A stretch of 64,000 bases of DNA, taken from Eulemur rufifrons (taxonomy: Eukaryota; Chordata; Mammalia; Primates; Lemuridae). Below, one piece after another: positions 45,503 through 57,714 of the stretch. Each line of letters starts with the position of its first letter. Position 1 is the stretch's first letter. The translations under genes were made by a program, and so were the position numbers. The notes under the pieces were generated by a model. It ran no database searches. It was not told the DNA's origin and was given only the letters and a program-made list of their open reading frames with translations. Location of the stretch: NCBI RefSeq assembly GCF_041146395.1, contig NW_027182879.1, positions 596,001 through 660,000 of the forward strand, given 5' to 3'.

Positions 45503-46335
45503 GGGTTAGGGTTAGGGTTAGGTGTTTGAGTTTAGGGGTTAGGGTTCGAGTGAGGGTTAGGGTTTAGGGATTAGAGGTTAGGGTTAATGTTAGCGTTAGG
45601 GGCAAGGTGTTATGGTTGGGTTAGGGGCTATGGTTAGATTTAGGTTTGGGGTTAGTGTCAGGTTTAGGGTTAGGGGATAGGATTAGGGTTAAGGGTTAGG
45701 CTTAGGGTTAGGGTTAGTGTTAAGGGTTAGGGTTAGTGTCAGGGTTAAAATTTAGGGTAAGGGTTAATGGTTAGGGTTAGCATTGTGGGTTAGGCATAGA
45801 GTTAGGGTTAAGGGTTAAGGGTTAGGTTTACGGTTCAGGGTTAGGGTTAGCATTAGGTGTTAGCATTAGGTTTACGTGTTAGGATTATGGTAAGAGTTAG
45901 GTCTGGACGTTAGGGTAAGGGTTAGTGTTAGGGTTAAGAGTTAGGTTTAGGTTTAATTGTTAGGATTAGGATCAGGGATTAGAGTTAGGATTACCGTTAC
46001 GTGTTCTGGTTAGGGGTCAGTGGCAAATGTTAGGGTGATATTAGGTGTAGGGTTAGGGTTAGGGTTTAGGTTTAGGTTTACTGTTAGCGTTTTTAATAGG
46101 GTTAAGGTTACGCTTAGCGGTTTAGCATTGTGGTTAAGGATTAGCTGTTACAGTTATGGCTAGGAGTTAGGGTTAGAATTATGGGATAGCGGTTGTTCTC
46201 AGGGTACGTGTTATGCATTAGCGTTAGGATAAGTGGTTAAAGTTTGGGTTACGGTGAGGTTTACATTCTAAGGTGAGAAATAGGATCACGGTTAGGTGTT
46301 ATGTTCGCGCTTAGGGTTTAGTGTTAGGGTTAGTG

Positions 46336-46545
46336 TTTATGCTTAGGACATGTCCTCTTTCTGCACTAGGAGGGGGGGGTGGGGGTTACGGGGCTGGCAT
46401 TGTCACCGGGAACCCACTGTATCGTACGCTGGGTATGGGCCCATGGGTTTCACGCAGGACAGAGTGGCAGAGTCTCCTTTCACGCATGGCATGGGAGGAT
46501 TGTAGGCTTTCTAAACTCTGAGAAAGCAAGAAGTCTGAGAATTAG
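46336..46545 (+). repeat. A cassette A35
   Basis: Second A type of the 3.3-kb unit: GGACATGTCCTCTTTCTGC, a long G run with one T inside it, and GGGCCCATGGGTTTCACGC. Confidence 0.92.
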
Positions 46546-46992
46546 ATTTAGGGTTAGGATTATAGTTAGGGTTAGCGAGGAAGGTTAGTGTTAGGGTGAT
46601 AGGTTAGGGTTAGGGTTAAGGTTAGGTATAAGGTTAGGGGTTAGGTTTTGTTACAGGGTTAGAATTAAGTGTTAGGTTTAGGATCCAAGATTAGCATTAG
46701 GTTTAGGGTTAAGGGTTAGTGTGAGGGTAAACGGTTGGTGTTAAGGTTGAGGTTTAGGATTAGAGGTTAGGGTTAGGCTTAAGTGTTTGTTTTAGGTTTA
46801 GGGTTAGAGTTAAGTGTTATGGTTCAGGTTAGGGGTTAGGGTTAGGTTTAGGGTTCATGGTTAGAGTTACGTTTAGGGGTCAGTGTTCCGGCTTAAGTTG
46901 AGGGTAAGAGTTCAGTGTTAGTGTTGGACATTAGGGTCAGGGCTTACGTTTAGGGTTAGTGGTCGGGTTAGTGTTAGGGCTTACATTTAGCG

Positions 46993-47198
46993 GTTAGTTT
47001 AATGGCACAGGACCTGTTTAATCTATGGTGAGAGTGGTGTGGACAGGGTCGCCGTGACACCACACCATCGTACCCTGGGCCAAGGGCCCTGACCTGCATG
47101 CAGAGTTCACACAGAGCCTGTTCTCACGCATGGCATGGCCGTATTGTAGCGTTGCTGAACTCTGAGAACCCCAATTCTCACTAAGTGTGAGAATTAGG
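46993..47198 (+). repeat. B cassette B20 with inverted filler
   Basis: CCAAGGG-subfamily B copy. Near its end, CTGAGAACCCCAATTCTCAC replaces the CTGAGAACGGAC seen in B22. The inserted AATTCTCAC (47173-47181) is the reverse complement of GTGAGAATT (47187-47195) a few bases downstream, so a 9-bp stem with a 5-base loop results. Confidence 0.9.
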
Positions 47199-47916
47199 TT
47201 TAGGGCTAAGATTAGGGGTTCGGGGTTTGGCGTTAGGGTTTGAGTGAGGTTTAGGTGTTACAGATTAGCAGTTATGGTTAGTGTTAGGGTGAGGTGTTAG
47301 GGGTTAGGTGTTAGGGTTGGGCTAGGGACTAGGGTTAGGTTTAGGGTTGGGGTTAGTGTTAGGTTTAGCGTTAAGGTTTAGGGGTAGGGTTAGGTTTATG
47401 GTTAGCATTAGGGGGTTAGGGTTGGGGTTAGGGGATAGGGTTACTGTTAGGGTGGGTCTAGGTGTGAGGGTCAAGGTTAGTGTTAGGGTTAAGAGTCAGG
47501 GTTAGGGTTAGGGGTTAGGTTTAGGGTTAAGGGTTTGTGTTAGGTTTTGGGTTAGAGTTATGTGTTATGGTTAGTGTTAGAGGATAGGGTTAGGGTCATG
47601 GGTTAAGGGATAGGGTTATTTTTAGGCATAGGGTTAGGATTCGGGGTTAGGGTTAGGGTTACTGTTGGAGTTTTTGGTAGGGTTAATGTTAGGGTTAGCG
47701 GTTTAGAATTAGGGTTAGTGATTAGGAGTTATGGTTATGGCTAGGATGTAGGGTCAGAATTATAGGATAGGGGTTGTTCTCAAGGTAAGTTGTATGCATT
47801 AAAGTTAGGGTAAGTGGTTAAAGTTAGGTTTACGGTGAGGTTGACGTGTTAAGGTGAGTCACAGGATCAGGGTTAGGTGTTATGTTCAGGGTTAGGGTTA
47901 TGGGTAAAGGGGAGTG

Positions 47917-48118
47917 TTTATGCTTAGGTCACGGACCCTGTCTGCACTAGGAGGGGGGTTTAGGTGGCTGGGATCGTCGCCGGATCCCACTCTATTTTAC
48001 ACTGGGTATGGGTCCCTGGGTTTCATGCTGGACACAGTCGCAGAGCCCCCTTTGACACATGGCATGGGTGGATTGTATGCTTTCCAAACTCTGAGAAAGC
48101 AATAAGTCTGAGAATTAG
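47917..48118 (+). repeat. A cassette A36
   Basis: Copy-2 counterpart of A34; the core appears identical by eye. Confidence 0.92.
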
Positions 48119-48631
48119 ATTTAGGGTGAAGATTATGGTTAGGGTTAGGGATGAAGGTTAGTGTTAGGGTGAGGGCTTAGGGTTAGGGGTTCGGGTCAGG
48201 GTTAGGGTTAAAGGTTAGTGTTAGGTTTAACGGCTACAGTTAGGTTTCAGGTTAAGTTTTCGGGTTAGGGTTAAGGTTAGGGATTAGGGTTTGGTACAGA
48301 GTTAGGGTTAAGTTTTAGGTTTAGGGTTAAAGATTAGGGTTAAGGGTTAGTGTTAGGGTTAAGGTTTAGGCTTAAGGTTAAGTGTTAGGGTTAGGGGTTA
48401 GGTTTAGGGTTAAGTGTTCATGTTAGCTTTAGGGTTAGAGTTAAGTGTTATGGTTAAGGTTAGGTTTTCGGTTTTCGGTTTAGGTTGAGAGTTCATGGTT
48501 AGGGTTACGGTTACGGGTTAGTGGTAGGGGTTATTTTTAGTGTAAGTCCTTAGAGTTAGTGTTGGGCGTTAGGGTCAGGGTTTCTGTTTAGGCTTAGGGG
48601 TCAGGTTTAGTGTTAGGTCTTCGTATTAACA

Positions 48632-48826
48632 GTTAGTTTAAGGGCACAGGACCTGTTTAATCTATGGTGAGGGGGTGCAAACATGGTCGCCACGATACCA
48701 CAATATCGTACCCTGGGCCTTGGGCCCAGAAGTACATGCAGGACTCAGGTGGATCCTCTTGTCACGCATGGCATGGATGGATTGTAGGCTTGGTTAACTC
48801 TGAGAATGGAAGAAGTGTGAGAATTA
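48632..48826 (+). repeat. B cassette B21
   Basis: Copy-2 counterpart of B19, with AGTACATGCAGG and CAGGTGGATCC. The flanking RVRVRV-type frame is one six-base repeat shorter than in B19. Confidence 0.92.
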
Positions 48827-49653
48827 GGGTTAGGGTTAGGTGTTTGAGTTTAGGGGTTAGGGTTCGAGTGAGGGTTAGGGTTTAGGGATTAGAGGTTAGG
48901 GTTAATGTTAGCGTTAGGGGCAAGGTGTTATGGTTGGGTTAGGGGCTATGGTTAGATTTAGGTTTGGGGTTAGTGTCAGGTTTAGGGTTAGGGGATAGGA
49001 TTAGGGTTAAGGGTTAGGCTTAGGGTTAGGGTTAGTGTTAAGGGTTAGGGTTAGTGTCAGGGTTAAAATTTAGGGTAAGGGTTAATGGTTAGGGTTAGCA
49101 TTGTGGGTTAGGCATAGAGTTAGGGTTAAGGGTTAAGGGTTAGGTTTACGGTTCAGGGTTAGGGTTAGCATTAGGTGTTAGCATTAGGTTTACGTGTTAG
49201 GATTATGGTAAGAGTTAGGTCTGGACGTTAGGGTAAGGGTTAGTGTTAGGGTTAAGAGTTAGGTTTAGGTTTAATTGTTAGGATTAGGATCAGGGATTAG
49301 AGTTAGGATTACCGTTACGTGTTCTGGTTAGGGGTCAGTGGCAAATGTTAGGGTGATATTAGGTGTAGGGTTAGGGTTAGGGTTTAGGTTTAGGTTTACT
49401 GTTAGCGTTTTTAATAGGGTTAAGGTTACGCTTAGCGGTTTAGCATTGTGGTTAAGGATTAGCTGTTACAGTTATGGCTAGGAGTTAGGGTTAGAATTAT
49501 GGGATAGCGGTTGTTCTCAGGGTACGTGTTATGCATTAGCGTTAGGATAAGTGGTTAAAGTTTGGGTTACGGTGAGGTTTACATTCTAAGGTGAGAAATA
49601 GGATCACGGTTAGGTGTTATGTTCGCGCTTAGGGTTTAGTGTTAGGGTTAGTG

Positions 49654-49862
49654 TTTATGCTTAGGACATGTCCTCTTTCTGCACTAGGAGGGGGGGTGGG
49701 GGTTACGGGGCTGGCATTGTCACCGGGAACCCACTGTATCGTACGCTGGGTATGGGCCCATGGGTTTGATGCAGGACAGAGTGGCAGAGCCTCCTTTCAC
49801 GCATGGCATGGGAGGATTGTAGGCTTTCTAAACTCTGAGAAAGCAAGAAGTCTGAGAATTAG
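49654..49862 (+). repeat. A cassette A37
   Basis: Copy-2 counterpart of A35, with GGGTTTGATGCAGG instead of GGGTTTCACGCAGG and one fewer G in the G run. Confidence 0.92.
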
Positions 49863-50309
49863 ATTTAGGGTTAGGATTATAGTTAGGGTTAGCGAGGAAG
49901 GTTAGTGTTAGGGTGATAGGTTAGGGTTAGGGTTAAGGTTAGGTATAAGGTTAGGGGTTAGGTTTTGTTACAGGGTTAGAATTAAGTGTTAGGTTTAGGA
50001 TCCAAGATTAGCATTAGGTTTAGGTTTAAGGGTTAGTGTGAGGGTAAACGGTTGGTGTTAAGGTTGAGGTTTAGGATTAGAGGTTAGGGTTAGGCTTAAG
50101 TGTTTGTTTTAGGTTCAGGGTTAGAGTTAAGTGTTATGGTTCGGGTTAGGGGTTAGGGTTAGGTTTAGGGTTCATGGTTAGGGTTACGTTTAGGGGTCAG
50201 TGTTCCGGCTTAAGTTGAGGGTAAGAGTTCAGTGTTAGTGTTGGACATTAGGGTCAGGGGTTACGTTTAGGGTTAGTGGTCGGGTTAGTGTTAGGGCTTA
50301 CATTTAGCG

Positions 50310-50506
50310 GTTAGTTTAATGGCACAGGACCTGTTTAATCTATGGTGAGAGTGGTGTGGACAGGGTCGCCGTGACACCACACCATCGTACCCTGGGCCAA
50401 GGGCCCTGACCTGCATGCAGAGTTCACACAGTGCCTGTTCTCACGCATGGCATGGCCGTACTGTAGCGTTGCTGAACTCTGAGAACGGACTAAGTGTGAG
50501 AATTAG
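50310..50506 (+). repeat. B cassette B22
   Basis: Copy-2 counterpart of B20 without the inverted filler; CTGAGAACGGACTAAG is intact. Confidence 0.92.
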
Positions 50507-50799
50507 GTTTAGGGCTAAGATTAGGGGTTTGGGGTTTGGCGTTAGGGTTTGAGTGAGGTTTAGGTGTTACAGATTAGCAGTTATGGTTAGTGTTAGGGTG
50601 AGGTCTTAGGGGTTAGGTGTTAGGGTTGGGCTAGGAACTAGGGATAGGTTTAGGGTTGGGGTTAGTGTTAGGTTTAGCGTTAAGGGTTAGGGGTAGGGTT
50701 AGGTTTATGGTTAGCATTAGGGGGTTAGGTTTGGGGTTAGGGGATAGGGTTACTGTTAGGGTGGGTCTAGGTGTGAGGGTCAAGGTTAGTGTTAGGGTT

Positions 50800-51708
50800 A
50801 AGAGTCAGGGTTAGGGTTAGGGGTTAGGTTTAGGGTTAAGGGTTTGTGTTAGGTTTCGGGTTAGAGTTATGTGTTATGGTTAGTGTTAGGGGATAGGGTT
50901 AGGGTCATGTGTTAAGGGATAGGGTTATTTTTAGGCATAGGGTTAGGATTTGGGGTTAGGGTTAGGGTTACTGTTGGGGTTTTTGGTAGGGTTAATGTTA
51001 GGGTTAGCGGTTTAGAATTAGGGTTAGTGATTAGGAGTTATGGTTATGGCTAGGATGTAGGGTCAGAATTATAGGATAGGGGTTGTTCTCAAGGTAAGTT
51101 GTATGCATTAAAGTTAGGGTAAGTGGTTAAAGTTAGGTTTACGGTGAGGTTGACGTGTTAAGGTGAGTCACAGGATCAGGGTTAGGTGTTATGTTCAGGG
51201 TTAGGGTTATGGGTAAAGGGGAGTGTTTATGCTTAGGTCACGGACCCTGTCTGCACTAGGAGGGGGGTTTAGGTGGCTGGGATCGTCGCCGGATCCCACT
51301 CTATTTTACACTGGGTATGGGTCCCTGGGTTTCATGCTGGACACAGTCGCAGAGCCCCCTTTGACACATGGCATGGGTGGATTGTATGCTTTCTAAACTC
51401 TGAGAAAGCAATAAGTCTGAGAATTAGATTTAGGGTGAAGATTATGGTTAGGGTTAGGGATGAAGGTTAGTGTTAGGGTGAGGGCTTAGGGTTAGTGGTT
51501 AGGGTCAGGTTTAGGGTTAAAGTTTAGTGTTAGGTTTAACGGCTACAGTTAGGTTTCAGGTTAAGTTTTCGGGTTAGGGTTAAGGTTAGGGATTAGGGTT
51601 TGGTACAGAGTTAGGGTTAAGTTTTAGGTTTAGGGTTAAAGATTAGGGTTAAGGGTTAGTATTAGGGTTAAGGTTTAGGCTTAAGGTTAAGTGTTAGGAT
51701 TAGGGGTT
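50800..51708 (+). repeat. 3.3-kb higher-order repeat, partial copy 3 (A38)
   Basis: Matches the first 0.9 kb of the unit, through A38 and its post-A linker. It diverges at about 51708, after TTAGGATTAGGGGTT, into ordinary A-only sequence. This is the right-hand edge of the young array. Confidence 0.88.
51226..51427 (+). repeat. A cassette A38
   Basis: Third copy of the A34 type; it has TTTCTAAACTC where A34 and A36 have TTTCCAAACTC. Confidence 0.92.
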
Positions 51709-52104
51709 CGTTTTAGGTTTGTGTTCGTGTTAGGTTTAGGGTTGGAGTTAAGTGTTATGGTTATGGAAAGGGATTAGTGTTAGGGTTAAGGGTTAAGGGT
51801 TTTTGTTACTTTCAGGCATTGGGTTAGGATTAGGGATTAGGTTTAGGGTTAGTATTAGGGTTTTTGGTAGGTTCAGGTTAGGGTCAGCAGTTTATAATTA
51901 GGTTTAGGGAGTATGTGTTACTGTTACCGCTATTAGTTAGGTTTGCAATTATGGGATAGGGGTGTTCTCAGGGTAAGTGTTCTGCGTTAACGTTAGGATA
52001 AGGGGTTAAAATTAGGGTTACAGTGAGATCTACGTGTTAAAGTGAGCCATAAGTTCAGGGTTAGGTTTTATGTACAGGGTTACGGTTATGGGTTAGGTGT
52101 AGTG

Positions 52105-52297
52105 TTTATGTTGAGAGCACGGTCCCTGTCTTCACTAGGCAGGGGGGTCAGGGGTCTAGGGAGACCACTCTATCGTACCGTGGGAATGGGCCCCTGGGTT
52201 TCATACAGAACACGGTGGCAGATCCTCCTTTCATGCATGGCATGGGAGGACTGTAGGCTTTCTAAAATCTGAGAAAGCAATAAGTCTGAGAATAAGA
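52105..52297 (+). repeat. A cassette A39, small internal deletion
   Basis: GAGACC-subfamily core in which the roughly 10 bp before GGGAGACCACTC are missing (GGTCTAGGGAGACC). The tail is GAGAATAAG. Confidence 0.88.
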
Positions 52298-52956
52298 TTT
52301 AGGGTTAGGATTATGGTTAGGTTTAGGGATGAAGGTTAGTGGTAGGGTGAGGGCTTATGGTAGAGGTTAGGTTTAGAGTTAGGGTTAAAAGTTAGTGTTA
52401 GGTTTAACAGTTACAGTTACGTTTAGGGTTACGGTTTAGGGTTAGGTTTAAAGTTAGTGGCTAGGATTTTGTACAGGGTTAGGGTTAAATGTTAGGTTTA
52501 GGTTTAAAGATTAGGATTAGGGTTAGGGTCTAAGGTTAGTGTGAGGGTTATTGGTTAGGTTTAAGTTTCTAGGTTAGGGATAGGGTTAAGTTTTCGTGTT
52601 AGGTTTAGGGTTAGATTTAAGTGTTATGTTTAGTGTTAGGGGGTAAGGGTTAGGGTTATTTTGAGGCATAGTGTTAGAATTAGGGGTTAGGGTTAGGTTT
52701 ACTGTTAGGGTTTTTGGTAGGGTTAATGTTAGGTTTACCAGTTTAGAATTAGGGTTAGGGATTAGCTTTTAAGGTTATGGCTAGGTTTTAGGGTTAGAAT
52801 TATGGGATAGGGGTTGTTCTCAGGGTAAGTGTTATGTATTAACGTTAGGATAAGGGGTTAAAGTTAGGGTTACGGTGAGGTTTATATTCTAAGGTGAGCA
52901 ATAGGATCAGGTTTAGGTGTTATGTTCATCGTTAGGGTTATGGGTTAGGGGTAGTG

Positions 52957-53159
52957 TTTATGCTTAGGACATGGGCCCTGTCTGCACTATGCGAGGTGGT
53001 TAGAGGGCTAGGATTGTAGCCGGGAACCCACTCTATCGTACCCTGGGTATGGGCCCCTGGTTTTCATGCAGGCCACAGTGGCAAAGCTTCTTTTCACGCA
53101 TGACATGGGAGGAATGTAGTCTTTCTATACTCTGAGAAAGCAAGAAATCTGAGATTTAG
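52957..53159 (+). repeat. A cassette A40
   Basis: A core with GCAGGCCACAGTGGCAAAGC, CACGCATGACATGG and TAGTCTTTCTATACTC (as in A17). Confidence 0.9.
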
Positions 53160-53737
53160 ATTTAGGGTTAGAATTATGGTTAGGGTTAGGGATGAAGGAT
53201 AGTGTTAGGGTCAGCACTTAGGGTTAGGGGCTAGGGTTAAAGTTAGGGTTAAAGGTTAGCGTTAGGTTTAATGGTTACACTTAGGTTTAGGTTAAAGTTT
53301 AAGGTTAGGGTTAAAGTTAATGGCTAGGGTTTGGTACACGGTTAGGGTTGAGTGTTAGAGTTAGGGTTAAAGATCAGGATTAGGGTTAGGGTTAAGGGTT
53401 AGTGTGAGGGTTAACTGTTCGGGTTAAGGATAAGGGTTAGGGTTAGGATTATTTTTAGGCATTGGTTTAGGATTAGGGGTTAGGTTTAGGGTTGTTTGCA
53501 GGGTTAATGTTACGGTTAGCGGTTTAAAATTAGGGTTAGGGATTAGGTGTTATGGTTATGGCTAGGAGTTAGGCTTAGAATTATTGGATAGGGGTTACTC
53601 TCAGGGTAAGTGTTGTGCATTAACGTTGGGATAAGGGGTTAAAGTTAAGGTTACGGTGAGGTTTACATGGTAAGGTGAGGAATAGGATTAGGGTTAGGTG
53701 TTATGTTCTTGGTTAGGGTTATGGGAGAGGGGTAGTG

Positions 53738-53940
53738 TTTATGCCCAGGGAACGGGCCCTTTCTGCACTAGGCCGGGTGGTTAGGCGTCTAGGACTGTCA
53801 CCGGGATCCCACTCTATCGTACACTGGGTAGGGGTCCCTGGGTTTCATGCAGGACACAGTGGCAGAGACTCCTTTCACGCATGGTATGGGAGGATAGTAG
53901 GCTTTATAAACTCTGAGAATGCAAGAAGTCTGAGAATTAG
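53738..53940 (+). repeat. A cassette A41
   Basis: A core with TTTATGCCCAGGGAACGGG, CACCGGGATCCCAC, GGATAGTAGGC and TTTATAAACTC. Confidence 0.9.
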
Positions 53941-54455
53941 ATTTAGGGTTAGGATTATGGTTAGGGTTATGGATGAAGTTTAGTGTTATGTTTAGGACTT
54001 AGATTTAGGGGTTATGGTTAGGGCCAGTGTTAAAGTTTAGTGTTAGGTTTAATGGTTACAGTTAGGTTTAGGGTTAAGATTTAGGGTTAGGGTTAAATTT
54101 AGGGGTTAGGGTTTGGTTCAGGGTAGGGTTAAGTGTTAGCTTTAGGGTTAAAGATTAGGATTAGATTTTGGTTTATTGTTAGTGTGAGGGTTAACGGTTA
54201 GGGTTAAGGTTAATTGTTAGGGTTATGGTTTAGTGTTAGGGTTCAGGGTTCGTGTTAGGTTTAGGGTTAGAGTTAAGTGCTATGGTTAGGGTTAGGGTTT
54301 AGGGTTAGGTTTAGGGGTCATGGTTAGGGTTAGGGTTAGGGGTTGGTGTTAAGGGGTAGGTTTAGTGTAAGGCTTTAGATTTAGTGCTGGACGTTAGACT
54401 CAGGGATTAGGTTTAGGGTTGGGGTTATGGTTAGTTTTAGGGCTGAGATTTAGCA

Positions 54456-54651
54456 GTTAGTTTAAGAGCACAGGACCTGTTTAATCTATGGGGAGAGGGG
54501 TGCGGACAGGGTCACTGCAACACTACACCATTGATGCCTGGGTCTTGGGGCCAGACTTAAATGCAGGACTCCAGCAGACCCACTTCAAACTCATTTCATG
54601 GCTGTATTGTAGCCTTGCTGAAGTCTGAGAATGGAGAAGTGTGAGAATTAG
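54456..54651 (+). repeat. B cassette B23
   Basis: Divergent B copy: ACACTACACCATTGATGCC, GGGTCTTGGGGCC, a scrambled CACTTCAAACTCATTTC segment and TGGAGAAGTG. Confidence 0.85.
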
Positions 54652-55331
54652 GGTTAGGGTTAGGGTTAGGGGTTTGGGGCTTGGGGTTAGGGTTCGAGTG
54701 AGGGGTAGGGGTTAGGGGTTAGGGATTAGGTGTTAGGTGTTAGGGTTGGCTTAGAGCCTACAGTTAGGTTTATGGTGGGGGTTAGTGGTAAGGTTAGGGT
54801 GAGGGTTCACGGTGAGGGTTAGAGTTATGTGTTAGGGATAGAGTTAGGCTTAAGGGTTAGGGTTAGGGTTAAGACTAGGGTTAGCATTAGGGGTTTGGGT
54901 CAGGGGTTAGGGTTACTGTTAGGGTTACGGTTAATGTCAGGGTTAGGTTTAAATGTTAGGACTAGGTTCGGGGTTAAGGATTAGGTTTAAGGTTAGCGTT
55001 TAGTGTAGAGTTAAGGGTCAATTTTTAGGGTTATTTTTAGGCATAGGGTTAGGGTTAGGGGTTAAGGTTAAGGTTAGTGTTAAGGTTGTTGTGAGGGCTA
55101 AGGTTATGGTTAGCAGTTTAGAATTAGGGTTATGGATTAAGTGTTACGGTAATGGCTAGGAGTTAGGGTTAGAATTAAGGGATAGGGTTTGCCCTTAGGG
55201 TAATTGTTATGCATTAACGTTAGGATAAGGGGTTAAAGTTAGGGTTACAGTGAGGTTTACGTAGTAAAGTGAGCAATAGGATCAGGGTTAGGTGTTTTGC
55301 TCAGGGTTAGGGTTGTGGGTGAGGGGTAGTG

Positions 55332-55533
55332 TTTATGCTTAGGGCACGGGCCCTGTCTGCATTAGGCGGGGGGCTTAGGGGGCTGTGATTGTCGCTGGAA
55401 ACACACTCTATCATACCCTGGTATGGGCCCCTGGGTTTCATGCAGGACACAGTGGCAGAGCCTCCTTTCTCTCATGGTATGGGACGATTGTAGTCTTTCT
55501 AAACTCTGAGATAGCAAGAAGTCTAAGAATTAG
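55332..55533 (+). repeat. A cassette A42
   Basis: A core with GCTGGAAACACACTC, ATCATACCCTGGTATGG (one base short) and CTAAGAATTAG. Confidence 0.9.
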
Positions 55534-56038
55534 TTTTAAGGTTAGGATTATGGTTAGGGTTAGGGATGAAGGTTAATGTTAGGGTGAGTGCTTATGGTTA
55601 GGAGTTAGGGTTAACGGTTAGTGTTCGGTTTTTCGGTTACAGTTAGGTTTAGTGTTAAGTTTTAGGGTTAGGGTTAAGTTTAGGGGTTAGGGTTTAGTAT
55701 AGGGTTAGGGTTAAGTGTTAGGTTCAGGGTTAAAGATTAGGATTAGTGTCAGGGTTAAGGGTTAGTGTGAGGGTTAACGGTTAGTGTTAAGGTTAAGGTT
55801 TAGGGTTAGGGTTCAGGGATAGGTTTAAGGGTTTGTGTTAGATTTAGGGTTAGTGTTAAGTGTTATGTTTAGGATTAGGGGTTAGGGTTAGGTTTACAGT
55901 TCATGTTTAGGGTTATGGTTAGCGGTTATGCTAGGGGTTAGGTTTAGTACATGGGTTTAGAGTTAGTGTTGGGCATTAGGGTCAGGTCTTAGGTTTAGTG
56001 TTAGTGGTTAGGGTTCATGTTAGGGCTTAGATTTAGTG

Positions 56039-56235
56039 GTTAGTTTAAGGGCACAGGGGCTGTGTAATCTATGGTGAGTGGGGTGCGGACAGGGTCGCCG
56101 TGACACCACACCATCGTACCCTGGGCCTTGGGCCCAGACCTGCATGCAGGAATCAGGCGGAGCCTCATCTCACGCATGGCTTGGCTGTATTTTAGGTTTG
56201 CTTAACTCAGAGAAAGGAAGAAGCGTGAGAATTAG
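56039..56235 (+). repeat. B cassette B24
   Basis: B copy with GGCACAGGGGCTGTGTAATC, GCTGTATTTTAGGTTTGC and ACTCAGAGAAAGG. Confidence 0.9.
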
Positions 56236-56941
56236 GGTTAGGGTTAGGGGTTTGTGGTTAGGGGTTAGGGTTAGAGTGAAGGTTAGGGTTTAGCGATTAG
56301 GGATTAGGGTAAGTGTTAGGGTTAGGGCTTAAGTGTTACAGTTGGGTCTCGGGCAAGGCTTAGGTATAGGTTTGGGTTTAGTGTTAGGGTTAGGGATACG
56401 GATTAGGGTTAGGCTTAAGGGATAGGATTAGGGTTAAGGGTTAGGGTTATGATTAAAGGTTAGCATTAGGGTTAAGGGTTAGTGTTAGGGTTATGGGATA
56501 GGGTTAGTGTTAGGTTTAGGGTTCAGGGTTAGGGTTAGCATTAGGGGTTAGGGTTAGTATTAAGGTTAGGTCCAGAAGTTAGTGTAAGGGTTAGTGCTAG
56601 GGTTAAGAGTTAGGGTTAGGATTAATTGTTAGGATTAGGATCAGGGTTAAGGGTTAGGGTTAGGGTTAGTGTTTAGGATTAGGATTAGAGTTAGGGTTGA
56701 TGGTAGGGTTAAGGTTAGGTTTAGCAGTTTAGAATTATGGTTAGGGATTAGGTGTTACGGTTATGGCTAGGAGTTAAGTTAGAATTATGGGATAGGGGTT
56801 GTTATCAGAGTAAGTGTTATGCATTGACGTTAGGATAAGGGGTTAAAGTTAGGGTTATGGTCAGGTTTACGTGTTAAGGTGAGCAATAACGTCAGAGTTA
56901 GGTGGTATGTTAAAGGTTCACGTTATTGGTGAGGGGTAGTG

Positions 56942-57030
56942 TTTATGCCCGGGCCCGGGCCCTGTCTGTACTAGGAGGGTGGTATAGGGGTTGGGATTTT
57001 TGTCAGGAACCCACTCTATCATACGCTGTG
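56942..57030 (+). repeat. A cassette A43, truncated at an inversion junction
   Basis: The arm and the first 89 bases of the core are present (TTTATGCCCGGGCCCGGG through CTATCATACGCTGTG). At 57030/57031 the sequence turns into reverse-strand pre-B linker. The distal half of this core (GGGTTTCATGCAGG and beyond) does not appear at the other end of the inverted block. Confidence 0.88.
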
Positions 57031-57511
57031 TAAGCCTAAACCTAAACCCTGACCCTAACGCCGAACACTAACTCAAAACCCTTACCCTAAACCTAACCTG
57101 AAGCCCAACACTAACCGCTAAAAGTAACCCTAGCAATGAACCCTAAACCTAACCATAACCCCTAACCCTAACCATAACACTTAACTATGATGCTAAACCT
57201 AACACGAACACTTAATCCTAACCCTAACACCTAACCCTAACACTTAACCTTTACCCTAACCGTTAATGCTCACACTAACCCTTTACCCTAATCCTAATTC
57301 TAATCTTTAACCCTAAACCTAACACTTAAAACTAACCCTGTACCAAAACCAAACCCGTAACCTTAACGCTAACCCTAAGCCTTAACCCTAAACCTAATTG
57401 TAACCATTAAAACTAACACTAACCTTTAACCATAACCCTAACCCTAACCCTAAGCCCTCACCCTAACACTAACCTTCATCCTTAACCTTAACCATAATCC
57501 TAACCCTAAAT

Positions 57512-57714
57512 CTAATTCTCAGACTTCTTGCTTTCTCAGAGTTTAGGAAGCCTACAATCCTCCCATGCCATGCATGAAAGAAGGCTCTGCCACTGTGGCC
57601 TGCAGAAAACCCAGGGGCCCATACCCAGCATACCATAGAGTGCGTTCCCGGCAACAATCCCAGCCCCCTAACCCCCCCGCTCAGTGCAGACAGGGCCCAT
57701 GCCCTAAGGATAAA
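57512..57714 (-). repeat. A cassette A44 (inverted)
   Basis: A core on the - strand with all landmarks: CTAATTCTCAGACTTCTTGC at its low-coordinate end and the GGGCCCATGCCC region at the other. Open frames of 74 and 82 codons run across it on both strands; neither has support as a gene. Confidence 0.9.

Larger units (their letters stand above)
44167..47490 (+). repeat. 3.3-kb higher-order repeat, copy 1 (A34-B19-A35-B20)
   Basis: Complete unit, 3324 bp by the spacing of AAGAGTCAG landmarks (44167 and 47491). Copy 2 matches it almost base for base, with only scattered substitutions and small indels. Adjacent units elsewhere in the window are visibly far more divergent. Each unit joins two distinct A types and two distinct B types. 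Confidence 0.92.
47491..50799 (+). repeat. 3.3-kb higher-order repeat, copy 2 (A36-B21-A37-B22)
   Basis: Complete unit of 3309 bp. It differs from copy 1 in a few substitutions, one fewer G in the A37 G run than in A35, and absence of the inverted filler found in B20. Confidence 0.92.

Noticed and set aside
43191..51708. The 3.3-kb tandem copies as an assembly artefact
   Set aside because: The copies differ by scattered substitutions, a G-run length change and the B20 insertion, so they are not simple duplicated consensus. Read support would still be worth checking.
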